Assembly: GCA_905233825.1 (NCBI GenBank)
Contig: CAJOFE010000012.1
Coordinates: 1 to 64,000, forward strand
DNA: 64,000 bases
Reading direction: 5' to 3'
Origin: an uncultured Prevotella sp.
GTDB taxonomy: Bacteria; Bacteroidota; Bacteroidia; Bacteroidales; Bacteroidaceae
Part shown: positions 8,312 to 17,043 of the stretch, in pieces
How the letters are laid out: every line of letters starts with the position of its first letter
Position numbering within the stretch: position 1 is the first letter of the stretch
The notes under the pieces: generated by a model
The model's input: the letters and a program-made list of their open reading frames with translations, nothing else
What the model was told of the DNA's origin: nothing
Databases searched by the model: none
Translations under genes and position numbers: made by a program

Positions 8312-9717
8312 CCGAAAAGCACGCGTAGAGCCTCCTCAACCTTGCGTACGGGATGCAGCTCGATGCTTGGCTTCTTGTGCGTGAAAGCCCGCATGTTATA
8401 ACGTGGAATGATGATGTGGCTGAAGCCCAGTTTCTCGGCTTCGGCCACTCGCTGTTCTATACGGTTCACAGGGCGTACCTCGCCGCTTAGGCCCACCTCG
8501 CCGCACATGCACCAGCCGCTTTCAATCGGCGTATCGACGTTGCTGCTCAGCACGGCGGCGATGATGCTTAGGTCCATCGCCATATCGGTGACGCGTAGGC
8601 CACCTGCGATGTTGATGAAAACGTCCTTCTGCATCAGCTTGAAGCCTACACGCTTCTCTAATACTGCTAATAGCATGTTAAGGCGTCGTTGGTCGAAGCC
8701 CGTAGCTGAGCGCTGTGGCGTGCCGTAAGCTGCCGACGATACCAGCGCCTGTGTCTCCATCAGGAAGGGACGCACGCCCTCGATGGCGGCGCTGATGGCG
8801 ATGCCCGATAGTCCTTCGTGTTCCTCTGAAAGCAGCAGTTCCGAGGGATTCGACACCTGTCGCAGTCCGTCTTGCCGCATTTCATAAATACCTAATTCAG
8901 AAGTACTTCCAAAGCGGTTCTTCATGCTTCGCAGGATGCGATACATATAGTGCTGGTCACCCTCGAACTGTATGACCGTATCGACAATGTGCTCCAGAAT
9001 TTTCGGACCGGCCAGGGTGCCCTCCTTCGTGATGTGTCCAATCAGAATGACGGGCACACCGCTCGTCTTGGCGAAGCGCAGCAGGGCAGAGGCGCATTCG
9101 CGCACTTGGGCAATACTGCCAGCGCTCGACTCCACCTCCTCCGTGCTGATGGTTTGGATGGAGTCAATGACCACCAGGTCGGGCTGCACCTCTTTGATAT
9201 GATGGAAGATAGCTTCGAGTGAGTTTTCACAGAGGATGAAGAACGACTCTCCCTCGGTTCCTCCCTGTTGAGGGAGGGGTGACAGAAGCCTCTCGGCGCG
9301 CATCTTCAGCTGGTGGGCGCTCTCTTCGCCGCTGACGTAGAGGATACGCATCTTGTTGCTCAGCTTGAGCATGGTCTGCAACGAAAGTGTGCTCTTGCCG
9401 ATGCCTGGCTCACCGCCCAGCAGCACGATACTGCCCGGTACCAGTCCACCACCTAAAACGCGGTTCAGCTCGTCATCGCCCGTTGATATGCGGCGATCGT
9501 CGGTACCCACAATCTCATTCAGACGCATAGGGCGGCTGGTACGAAGTTTATTACCCGCACTCGCCGCAGCATTTGTAGTTGCCTGTCTGCCTGTGTCGGC
9601 AGCCACCTTCATCTCCTTAAATGTGTTCCACTGCCCGCAGGCTGGACACTTCCCAATCCATTTAGCCGCTTCCTGTCCGCAGTTTGAACACACATATACT
9701 GTCTTGTCCTTTGCCAT
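8308..9717 (-). CDS. radA: DNA repair protein RadA with a repeat-derived insert
   Basis: RadA is a RecA-like ATPase that promotes branch migration in recombinational repair. The N-terminal C4 zinc finger (CSNCGQEAAKWIGKCPACGQ), the Walker A motif (GGEPGIGKSTLSLQ), the KNRFGS motif and a Lon-protease-like C-terminus are present. Residues about 143-156 (SPLPQQGGTEGE) lie where relatives have a short connection between RAERL and the next strand. The underlying DNA at about 9246-9290 (CTCCCTC...GAGGGAGGGG) is a copy of the palindromic intergenic repeat, read in frame. The gene has its own promoter and converges with the TonB receptor gene; their stop codons overlap. Confidence 0.95.
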   Translation of the reverse strand: MAKDKTVYVCSNCGQEAAKWIGKCPACGQWNTFKEMKVAADTGRQATTNAAASAGNKLRTSRPMRLNEIVGTDDRRISTGDDELNRVLGGGLVPGSIVLLGGEPGIGKSTLSLQTMLKLSNKMRILYVSGEESAHQLKMRAERLLSPLPQQGGTEGESFFILCENSLEAIFHHIKEVQPDLVVIDSIQTISTEEVESSAGSIAQVRECASALLRFAKTSGVPVILIGHITKEGTLAGPKILEHIVDTVIQFEGDQHYMYRILRSMKNRFGSTSELGIYEMRQDGLRQVSNPSELLLSEEHEGLSGIAISAAIEGVRPFLMETQALVSSAAYGTPQRSATGFDQRRLNMLLAVLEKRVGFKLMQKDVFINIAGGLRVTDMAMDLSIIAAVLSSNVDTPIESGWCMCGEVGLSGEVRPVNRIEQRVAEAEKLGFSHIIIPRYNMRAFTHKKPSIELHPVRKVEEALRVLFG

Positions 9718-9740
9718 GTCTTTTCTGTTTCTTTAGAGTG

Positions 9741-9770
9741 CAAAAGTACAAAAAAAGAATGAAATGCCAA
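9741..9770 (-). promoter_or_regulatory. radA promoter
   Basis: Read on the minus strand, the -7 box TACTTTTG is at 9748-9741 and a -33 TTG is at 9770-9768, with a gap of 19 bp. The leader to the radA start is about 17 nt. Confidence 0.7.
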
Positions 9771-9921
9771 AGAAAAGGGAGATTCTTTTTTCTGACACCG
9801 CTCCCTTCTGAGGCCCCTCCTGACAGTTTCCTGTCGTGCAAATATGCACCTCTAAGACGGAGGCACATAAAATTTTCTTCTAATTTATGCTAATTTCTGT
9901 CTGAATATAAAAAAATATTTG

Positions 9922-9929
9922 TACCTTCG
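9922..9929 (+). promoter_or_regulatory. Probable -7 box of the lipoprotein gene
   Basis: TACCTTCG differs by one base from TAnnTTTG. The ATG at 9938 lies only 8 nt after it, so transcription would start at or just before the start codon and the mRNA would be nearly leaderless. No clear -33 box is seen. Confidence 0.45.
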
Positions 9930-9937
9930 CAGGCTGA

Positions 9938-10783
9938 ATGAAGAATTTACTATTATTATCTAGCGCAGTGCTATTGCTGCTGACGGCTTGCGGCGACAAT
10001 GCGGCAGAACAGGCGGAACAACAGCGGCGTGAGCAGCAGATTGCCGACTCGATGGCGCTGAAAGTGGCGGTGACGCCCACGCTGGACTGCCTGCCACTCT
10101 TTGTGGCTGTTGAAGAAGGTCTGTTCGAGCGTGAGGGCGTGAGCGTGCTGCTGCGTCCCTTTACGGCACAGATGGACGAGGATACGGCGTTGCTACGTGG
10201 GCGCGTGGAAGGCATGACAACCGACCGCGAACGGATAGCGTGGATAAGGGAACAGGGTATGGAGGTGCGCGAGGTGGCACAAACGAGTCTGAAATGGCAG
10301 TTGCTGACTAACAAGATGGCGCGTATCAAAATGCTGAATCAACTTGACGATAAGATGCTTGCCATGACGCGCCGCTCGGCGACGGACATGCTGGCACGGA
10401 AGATTGTGGATAGTGCGGGACTGCAGCCTGAGCGTGTGTTCCGCATTCAGGTGAACGATGTGCAGGTGCGTCTGAGTATGCTAGAGAACGGTATCATGGA
10501 CGCTATGCTGTTACCTGAGCCGCAGGCCACACAGGCTAGGTTGGGTGGTCATCCAGTATTGCTTGATACAGACTCGATGGGGCTCCATCTGGGTGTTATC
10601 GTCTTCTCAAAAGAGGCGATGGCCGACACCATGCGACAGCGGCAGGTGGAACAGTTCCTGAAGGTGTATCGTGCCGTAAGCGACACCATTGCCCACCGAG
10701 GAATCGGTACCTATCGCGACGTGATTGCTAGCTACTGTCATGTGAAGCCAGAAATCGTTGATTCAATGATGAATGAGAGGTGA
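9938..10783 (+). CDS. Substrate-binding-protein-like lipoprotein (NMT1/SsuA type)
   Basis: A lipoprotein signal with lipobox LTAC leads into a 281-residue protein. The body resembles periplasmic binding proteins of the NMT1/THI5/SsuA type: it opens with KVAVTPTLDCLPLFVAVEEGLF, then GLFEREGVSV and an MLENGIMDAMLLPEPQAT segment, which matches how these proteins present the ligand cleft. Such proteins feed ABC importers for thiamine precursors, nitrate or sulfonates, but no ABC permease or ATPase gene adjoins, so the ligand is unknown. It is followed after 10 bp by a TPR protein gene and probably shares its transcript. Confidence 0.65.
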   Translation: MKNLLLLSSAVLLLLTACGDNAAEQAEQQRREQQIADSMALKVAVTPTLDCLPLFVAVEEGLFEREGVSVLLRPFTAQMDEDTALLRGRVEGMTTDRERIAWIREQGMEVREVAQTSLKWQLLTNKMARIKMLNQLDDKMLAMTRRSATDMLARKIVDSAGLQPERVFRIQVNDVQVRLSMLENGIMDAMLLPEPQATQARLGGHPVLLDTDSMGLHLGVIVFSKEAMADTMRQRQVEQFLKVYRAVSDTIAHRGIGTYRDVIASYCHVKPEIVDSMMNER

Positions 10784-10793
10784 GAGCTAAGGT

Positions 10794-12992
10794 ATGAAAC
10801 AGAACGAGCAACTGAATGGCATATTGGAAATGGTGCTCAACCGACAACTGGGCAGGAGCATCAATGAGCTGGAGAACTATCTGCTGGCCAATCCTCGTCA
10901 GGTAGATATGGAGCAGCTTATTAGCATCCGTAATGACTATCAGCTCATGGTGGGATACTGGCAGCGAGGCTTCGACGACCCGAAACGGGAAGAAGTATGC
11001 GACCAGCTTCTACACCGCATGTATGCCCTTACCATGAACATCGCCATTCATTGGCAACTGGCAGAGAGTCCCTATATGAAGGCCATCTATCAACGTCCGC
11101 GAAATATTCGTAAAGACTGGTCGATGTCGGCTGTCAGAGCTTCGATGGAGGGCTTCGTCAGCGATGTGACGCTGCTAGATTTGGAGCCGGAGCATGTGCG
11201 GCAACAGAAGAGTGACGAGCTGTATAGCCGCCATTGGGAGTTGATGCGCGACCTCTTCGACTATATCCTTACCTCACGCCAATGGCGTGAGAGCTTGGGT
11301 AATGCTTTCTTGGAGATGCTCCTGTCACCTACGCTGGCCAGCATCGATCAGCAGCTTATCGTCAGCGCAATCACCCTTTCTGCCATGCAGCATTTCTGCT
11401 TCCATAAGTGGCGTGTGCTTTGTGAGGTTTGGCGGCTGGCAACAGACGAGCCTCTGCGTCAGCGGGCTTTGGTGGGATGGGCACTCACGACCGATGCTAC
11501 CGCTGCCAGTCTGTTTACGGAAATGGGTGACATGGTGGCCAACATGTGTAACGACGAGCAGACGAGGGAACAACTGGCCGAGTTGCAAATGCAGCTGATC
11601 TATTGCAGGCAGGCTGAGGAAGATACAAACACCATCCAGAAGGAGATATTGCCCGACATCATGAGCGGTAGCAAGATGAAGCTGACGCGCGAGGGGTTGG
11701 TGGAAATGGATGAGGATACGCTCGATGATATCCTACACCCTGAGGCCTCGGAACTGGCCGTGGAGCGTATGGAACAGAGCATGCAACGCATGGTGGACAT
11801 GCAGAAGCAGGGTGCCGACATTTATTTCGGCGGTTTCTCGCAGATGAAGCGCTTTCCTTTCTTTAACGACATCTCCAACTGGTTCGTACCTTTCTATCCG
11901 CAGCATCCCAGTATCAGCAAGACTTGGAATAACGCTCGCGGCGGCAAGTTTCTGAAGACCCTTACCCGTATTGGCGCTTTCTGCGATAGCGACAAGTATT
12001 CGTTTGTGCTGGCCTTCGACCATGTGCTCGACCGTCTGCCGCAAAGCATGCTGAAGATGATAGAGCAGGGCGAGGCCCAGGCTATGCCTATAGGTGGAGA
12101 GGTTGCTACTGAAGACCAGAAAGAGCCGACATTCATCCGTCGCGTCTATCTGCAGAATCTGTATCGCTTCTTCCGCATTTATTCTGCCCGTGGTGAGTTC
12201 AATAATCCTTTTGCCGACAACGAGCGGCTCTTCTTCTTTGCCAATCCGCTATTCGGTATGGAGCAACTGTCGCAGCAGACGCTCACCGTGGCGCGCTTCC
12301 TCATGAAGCGGCATCAATATCAGGAGACTATGAATGTGCTGGACTGCCTGCCAGAACAACAGCGTGACTATCAGGCGTATATTATGATGGGCTCGGCCTT
12401 GCAGCACCTTCCCAAGATGACACGCCACTCGGCGGCTGAGTGTTTCCGTATGGCCCTGCAACAGAAGCCCGACAGTGAGCGGGCGCTGGCAGGATTGGCA
12501 CGTTCGCTCTTCAGCAGCCGGAACTACGAGGAGGCGTTGGGACTGTACGAGCGGCTGATGACGATGAAGTCCGACCACCGCACCTATCAGCTCAATGCCG
12601 CCGTCTGCCTGCTGAATGTAGAGCGTGGCGAAGAGGCGCTGAAGCTGCTCTATAAGCTGAATTATATGTACCCTGACGACTTGAACGTCAGCAGGGTGTT
12701 GGCGTGGGCACAGACCGTCTGCGGCAAGTACGAACAGGCCGACAAACTCTATTGCCAGCTTTTGGCTCAGGAGAAACCAGAGGCTTCGGACATGCTGAAT
12801 TATGGTTATTGTCTGTGGTTTGCCAAGAATATCGTGACGGCCATCAGCATGTTCCGGCAGTTCCTGAGCAGCCAACAGGACGAGAACTATAGTATTGCAG
12901 ACGAGTTCCTGACGGCAGAGCATCAGCTCATCGCCTCACATGGAATCTCCGATGCAGAGATCCAGCTGATGATAGATGCGGTGACGTTATAA
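10794..12992 (+). CDS. Large TPR-containing protein of unknown function
   Basis: This 732-residue protein has no signal peptide or clear membrane segment. The N-terminal half is helical with no motif I recognise. The C-terminal third (about 480-700) carries tetratricopeptide-like helical pairs, for example AAECFRMALQQKPDSERALAG and YEEALGLYERLMTM, each with the small/large residue spacing of TPRs. It is probably a cytoplasmic scaffold. It sits between the lipoprotein gene and recN, 14 bp before the latter, so it is likely in the same transcript, although nothing in the sequence links it to DNA repair. Confidence 0.7.
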   Translation: MKQNEQLNGILEMVLNRQLGRSINELENYLLANPRQVDMEQLISIRNDYQLMVGYWQRGFDDPKREEVCDQLLHRMYALTMNIAIHWQLAESPYMKAIYQRPRNIRKDWSMSAVRASMEGFVSDVTLLDLEPEHVRQQKSDELYSRHWELMRDLFDYILTSRQWRESLGNAFLEMLLSPTLASIDQQLIVSAITLSAMQHFCFHKWRVLCEVWRLATDEPLRQRALVGWALTTDATAASLFTEMGDMVANMCNDEQTREQLAELQMQLIYCRQAEEDTNTIQKEILPDIMSGSKMKLTREGLVEMDEDTLDDILHPEASELAVERMEQSMQRMVDMQKQGADIYFGGFSQMKRFPFFNDISNWFVPFYPQHPSISKTWNNARGGKFLKTLTRIGAFCDSDKYSFVLAFDHVLDRLPQSMLKMIEQGEAQAMPIGGEVATEDQKEPTFIRRVYLQNLYRFFRIYSARGEFNNPFADNERLFFFANPLFGMEQLSQQTLTVARFLMKRHQYQETMNVLDCLPEQQRDYQAYIMMGSALQHLPKMTRHSAAECFRMALQQKPDSERALAGLARSLFSSRNYEEALGLYERLMTMKSDHRTYQLNAAVCLLNVERGEEALKLLYKLNYMYPDDLNVSRVLAWAQTVCGKYEQADKLYCQLLAQEKPEASDMLNYGYCLWFAKNIVTAISMFRQFLSSQQDENYSIADEFLTAEHQLIASHGISDAEIQLMIDAVTL

Positions 12993-12993
12993 A

Positions 12994-12999
12994 AAGGAG
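12994..12999 (+). promoter_or_regulatory. Shine-Dalgarno-like site before recN
   Basis: AAGGAG ends 7 nt before the recN ATG at 13007. Most genes in this window lack such a site, so this one is notable. It supports the chosen start. Confidence 0.5.
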
Positions 13000-13006
13000 T
13001 AAGTTT

Positions 13007-14674
13007 ATGCTGAAGCAATTATATATTCGCAATTTCACGCTTATCGACGAGCTCGACATGGAGTTCCATAGTGGTTTCTCCGTGGTGACGGGTGAGACGG
13101 GCGCTGGCAAAAGCATTATTTTGGGGGCTATAAATTTACTGCTGGGTCAGCGTGCCGACATGAAATCTATCTCGGCAGGTGCTGACAAGTGCGTGGTGGA
13201 GGCCCACTTCGACCTGAGCCGCTATGAGGGTATGGAGCAGTTCTTTGAGGAGAACGAGCTGGAGCCTGATATGAGCGACACCATCATACGCCGTGAGCTG
13301 ACTGCCAGCGGAAAGAGTCGTGCTTTCGTCAATGATGTCCCCGTCGGTCTAACCGTGCTGAAGGAACTGGGTGACAGGCTTATCGACGTACACTCACAGC
13401 ACCAGAACCTTTTGCTGGGTAAGCACGACTTCCAGCTCGGCGTGGTCGATGTCATTGCCAGTAGCCAGCAGGAGCAGGCCGATTATCGTCAGGCTTACGA
13501 AGAGTGGAAGCAGGCGCAGCAGGCATTAGACACGTTGAAAGAACAAATAGCGCAGAGCCGACAAAACCAGGACTTCATGCAATTCCAGCATGACGAGCTG
13601 ACGGCAGCAAAGCTGACAGACGGCGAGCAGGAGGAGCTGGAAGCCCGCAGCGACACGATGGAACATGCCGAGGATATCAAGCATTCGCTCTATGAAGCCG
13701 ACAATGCCCTTTCAGCAGAAGGTAGTGGCATCGTTACCCAACTGCGCACCGCCACCCAGGCACTTCGCAGCATAGAGCGTGTTTATCCTGATGCCGTAGA
13801 ACTGGCTGAGCGTCTGAATACTGCCTATGTTGAACTGAAGGACGTGGCACAGGAGATAGGCACAAAGATGGACAACGTGGATTTCGACCCTGCCGAGCTG
13901 GACAGCATCAATGCTCGGTTGGACCGTCTCTACGATCTGGAAAAGAAATACCGTGTGCAGACCGTTGGCGAGCTGATAGCCATTCGTGATGAGCTGGAGA
14001 GTAAACTGTCGGCCATCGAGGGCGGCGACGAGTTTCTGGCCGAGAAGGAACAGGAGGTAGAACAGCTGCTTGCTGTATGTCGTGAGAAGGGTAGCGTGCT
14101 GACGAAGAAGCGTCAGGTTGGAGCCCGCGAGATTGTGCTCTCAATGGGGCAGCGCTTGGTAGCCTTGGGTATGCCGCATGCCCGCTTCGAGGTTTCCGTC
14201 ACCGCTGGTGAACCGTCAGCTTCGGGCCTCGACCGTGTGGCTTTTCTCTTCTCTGCCAATACCTCGTCGGCGTTGCAGCCTGTGTCACAGGTGGCATCGG
14301 GGGGTGAGATAGCCCGTGTTATGCTGGCCCTGAAAGCTATGGTGAGCGGAGCCGTGAAGCTACCCACCATTATCTTCGACGAAATTGACACGGGCGTCAG
14401 CGGCAAGATAGCCGAGCAGATGGCTCAGATGATGGCTGAGATGGGCGACGGTGGGCGTCAGGTCATTAGTATCACTCACTTGCCGCAGATAGCAGCTCAG
14501 GGCTCTACACATTATAAAGTATATAAGGAGGAAACGCCGCAGGGTACCATCAGCCACATGCAGATGCTCAGCCTTGAGGAGCGCATTGGTGAGATTGCTC
14601 AGATGCTGTCGGGCAGCGACGTCACATCCGCAGCCATAGAAAACGCAAAACAATTGTTGAGAATTCAGAAGTAA
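13007..14674 (+). CDS. recN: DNA repair protein RecN
   Basis: RecN is an SMC-like ATPase that acts at double-strand breaks. The Walker A motif GETGAGKSII is near residue 28. A long coiled-coil-prone middle (about 150-350, rich in Gln, Glu and Ala) is followed by the ABC signature VASGGEIARVMLAL and the Walker B motif IIFDEIDTGVSGK. The length (555) is normal. It begins 14 bp after the TPR gene and ends 12 bp before the next gene, so it lies within a (+) run of five genes. Confidence 0.96.
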   Translation: MLKQLYIRNFTLIDELDMEFHSGFSVVTGETGAGKSIILGAINLLLGQRADMKSISAGADKCVVEAHFDLSRYEGMEQFFEENELEPDMSDTIIRRELTASGKSRAFVNDVPVGLTVLKELGDRLIDVHSQHQNLLLGKHDFQLGVVDVIASSQQEQADYRQAYEEWKQAQQALDTLKEQIAQSRQNQDFMQFQHDELTAAKLTDGEQEELEARSDTMEHAEDIKHSLYEADNALSAEGSGIVTQLRTATQALRSIERVYPDAVELAERLNTAYVELKDVAQEIGTKMDNVDFDPAELDSINARLDRLYDLEKKYRVQTVGELIAIRDELESKLSAIEGGDEFLAEKEQEVEQLLAVCREKGSVLTKKRQVGAREIVLSMGQRLVALGMPHARFEVSVTAGEPSASGLDRVAFLFSANTSSALQPVSQVASGGEIARVMLALKAMVSGAVKLPTIIFDEIDTGVSGKIAEQMAQMMAEMGDGGRQVISITHLPQIAAQGSTHYKVYKEETPQGTISHMQMLSLEERIGEIAQMLSGSDVTSAAIENAKQLLRIQK

Positions 14675-14686
14675 GAGATAAAAGTT

Positions 14687-16387
14687 ATGAAACGCAAGCT
14701 GATATTTTTATCATTCATCATTTGTCAATTGTCATTTAGCGGTGTAGCCGCACAGTCGTGGGTGAAGAAAGCCGCCAAGTCGGTGTTCACCCTGAAGACC
14801 TTCGATGCTAATGGTACTCTGGTGGGCAATTCCTGTGGTATCTTTGTAGGTGAGCAGGGAGAGGCTATCAGCAGCTATGAGCCTTTTCGAGGAGCCAATA
14901 GTGCCGTAGTCATCGATGCTACTGGTAAGGAATATCCTGTGGAGATGATACTGGGAGCCAACGATACCTACGATGTGGTCAAGTTCCGCGTTGATATCAA
15001 GAAACCCCAGCCGCAGGTTATTGCCAGCGTAAAAGCCGATGAGGGCGCTGCCGTGTTCCTGTTGCCTTATCGTGAATCCAAGCAGTCTATACAGGGCGTC
15101 GTTCTCAAGACAGAGACTTTCGGAGGAACGGATAATGCCTACTACACCCTGAAGGTGACGATGCCGCAGGATGGTGCCGGGATGCCACTCTTTAACGAAG
15201 AAGGACAGCTGCTCGCCTTGATGCAGCAACCTATGTCGGAGAACGATACGCTGTGCTATGCCGTCAGCGCTCTCTTTGCTGACAGTTTGAAGATGACGGG
15301 GCTGAGCTTCAATGATGAGGTGTATCGTGCTACGGGCATTAAGAAAGCATTGCCTACAGATTTGGGCCAGGCTCAGCTCACGCTCTTTATGGCAGCATCT
15401 ACGTTCGATTCTCTGAGCTACGTGCAATTGGTTGACGACTTTATCCGTCAGTTCCCCGATGTGCAGGATGGCTATGTCAGCCGTGCAGAGCTTGCTACCA
15501 GCGATGACCGCTATGCTGATGCCGACCGCGACATGGAGCAGGCCATCAAGGTGGCTGCTGCTGACAAGGAAAGACGCGACGAGGCGCTTGGCGAAGCACA
15601 TTTCAGCTATTCGCGTCTCATATACCAGAAGCTGATTTATCGTCCCGAGCCTGCCTATGAGCCTTGGACGTATGACCGTGCGTTGGAAGAGGCTGTCGCA
15701 GCCTATGCGGCCAGCCCGCAGCCCATTTATAGGCAGCAGCAGGCCTACGTGCTATTTGCTCAGAAGAAATATGCTGAGGCCGGTAACATCTATGACGAAC
15801 TTTTCAACACGCCCCTGCGTTCGCCAGACCTCTTTATTGAAGCATCACGCTGCAAGCTGGTGCAGGCCGACACACTTGGATATCTCGCGATGCTTGATTC
15901 TGCAGTAGCACAGTTCTCGAAGCCTTATCTGAGGGAGGCTGCTCCTTATATTCTTGCACGTGCGCAGGCTCGACTCGATGCTGGAAAATACCGTGATGCT
16001 ACCAACGACCTGAACGACTACGAACAGCTGATGGCGATACAGGTAAACGCTTCTTTCTATTATCTGCGCTTCCAGGCTGAACAGGGAGGCCGTCTGTTCC
16101 AGCAGGCGTTGAACGACATTGCCAAGGCCATTGAGCTGAATCCGTCTCAGGAACTGTATTATGCTGAGAAAGCATCGCTTGAAGTGCGTGTGGGGCTCTA
16201 TGATGAGGCTATTGCGACTGCTCAGGAGTGTATCAAGTTGGTTCCCGACTATAGCGACGGCCATCTCTTCCTCGGACTGGCTCAGTGTCTGAAGGGTAAC
16301 AAGGTTGAAGGCGTGAAGAACCTGCAGCGCGCTAAGGAACTGGGTGATGAGCAGGCCGATGGGTTGATAGAGAAATACGGAAAGTAA
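14687..16387 (+). CDS. Secreted TPR protein with an inactive trypsin-like domain
   Basis: A signal peptide (residues 1-22, ending GVAA) is followed by a domain of about 170 residues with the layout of HtrA-type serine proteases, then by TPR-like repeats (about 300-560, for example AEAGNIYDELF, FQQALNDIAKAIELNPSQELYY, YDEAIATAQECIKL). Aligned by eye with HtrA, the catalytic His is Tyr64 (in SSYEPF), Asp96 is kept (TYDVVKFRV) and the Ser of GNSGGPL is Ala164 (in DGAGMPL). Two of three catalytic residues are thus lost and the domain is probably a binding module. It is likely periplasmic. The substrate or partner is unknown. Confidence 0.75.
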   Translation: MKRKLIFLSFIICQLSFSGVAAQSWVKKAAKSVFTLKTFDANGTLVGNSCGIFVGEQGEAISSYEPFRGANSAVVIDATGKEYPVEMILGANDTYDVVKFRVDIKKPQPQVIASVKADEGAAVFLLPYRESKQSIQGVVLKTETFGGTDNAYYTLKVTMPQDGAGMPLFNEEGQLLALMQQPMSENDTLCYAVSALFADSLKMTGLSFNDEVYRATGIKKALPTDLGQAQLTLFMAASTFDSLSYVQLVDDFIRQFPDVQDGYVSRAELATSDDRYADADRDMEQAIKVAAADKERRDEALGEAHFSYSRLIYQKLIYRPEPAYEPWTYDRALEEAVAAYAASPQPIYRQQQAYVLFAQKKYAEAGNIYDELFNTPLRSPDLFIEASRCKLVQADTLGYLAMLDSAVAQFSKPYLREAAPYILARAQARLDAGKYRDATNDLNDYEQLMAIQVNASFYYLRFQAEQGGRLFQQALNDIAKAIELNPSQELYYAEKASLEVRVGLYDEAIATAQECIKLVPDYSDGHLFLGLAQCLKGNKVEGVKNLQRAKELGDEQADGLIEKYGK

Positions 16388-16410
16388 TCAGTAAAGAGGA
16401 AGGAGTGGAT

Positions 16411-17043
16411 ATGTATCTGAAGGAACTCTCTCTCTGGGGCGGGCTGTTGGTATTGCTACTGTTGGTAGTGGCAGTGCTGCTGTTAAGGCTTGTCGACCAG
16501 CGCATGTCGCGCATGCTCTTCGGTTTTCGTCTTCCGGGAACACGTTTTCCAAAGAAGCTCCTGTTGCCTGTAGCGGTAGCCATATTGGTGGGAGGCTTCG
16601 CCATGGCAGGATGCCTGATGTTGTGTCTGCCATGCCGCACGTTCTGGCCCGTCTTTGGTGTCGTGGTGATAGGGTTGTTGCTGTCGGTGCCGCGAGCCAT
16701 AGAAGCATATCATAGGAGCTTGAAGCATACCGAGGCCCATCGCCTGTATCTGATAGCTAATGGTGCCACGCATCTGGAGTCGCTCGTTCCCAGTGTGCGC
16801 AGGGCATTCCGGGCGGCGTTGCTGCCTGTGGCATGGCGATGGTCATCGCCGTTGGTGGTGGCCATGCCGTTTCTGCTGCTTGGACTGTTGATAGGTGGCG
16901 TGACGCCCGCGGCAGCATTGGCTACCACTGTGTTGATGTGGGTCGCAGTCGTGGCTGCTTCGGTATTGTCGGCAGCACTGGCCATGTGGCTGGCTGATTT
17001 CTTCTTGTTCAAGAAGCCTACTGAGCCATCAGGTAAGCTTTGA
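16411..17043 (+). CDS. FetB-like (UPF0014) membrane protein, divergent
   Basis: This 210-residue protein has about six hydrophobic segments. Its middle and C-terminus resemble FetB-type permeases of iron-export ABC systems: a GAT element (IANGATHLES), an Arg-rich helix leading to RAALLPV, and GLLIGGVTPAAAL in the place of the family's LPGMMTG..SP motif. The first half is short and the family glycine-rich motifs are eroded. No FetA ATPase gene is adjacent, so function is uncertain. An AAGGAG at 16400-16405 favours ATG 16411 over a GTG at 16405. The 3' end overlaps that of thrC on the other strand by 26 bp. Confidence 0.55.
   Translation: MYLKELSLWGGLLVLLLLVVAVLLLRLVDQRMSRMLFGFRLPGTRFPKKLLLPVAVAILVGGFAMAGCLMLCLPCRTFWPVFGVVVIGLLLSVPRAIEAYHRSLKHTEAHRLYLIANGATHLESLVPSVRRAFRAALLPVAWRWSSPLVVAMPFLLLGLLIGGVTPAAALATTVLMWVAVVAASVLSAALAMWLADFFLFKKPTEPSGKL

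Noticed and set aside
16411..17043. Confident call as iron exporter FetB
   Set aside because: Resemblance is limited to the second half, the glycine motifs are eroded and there is no ATPase partner, so only a FetB-like label is given.
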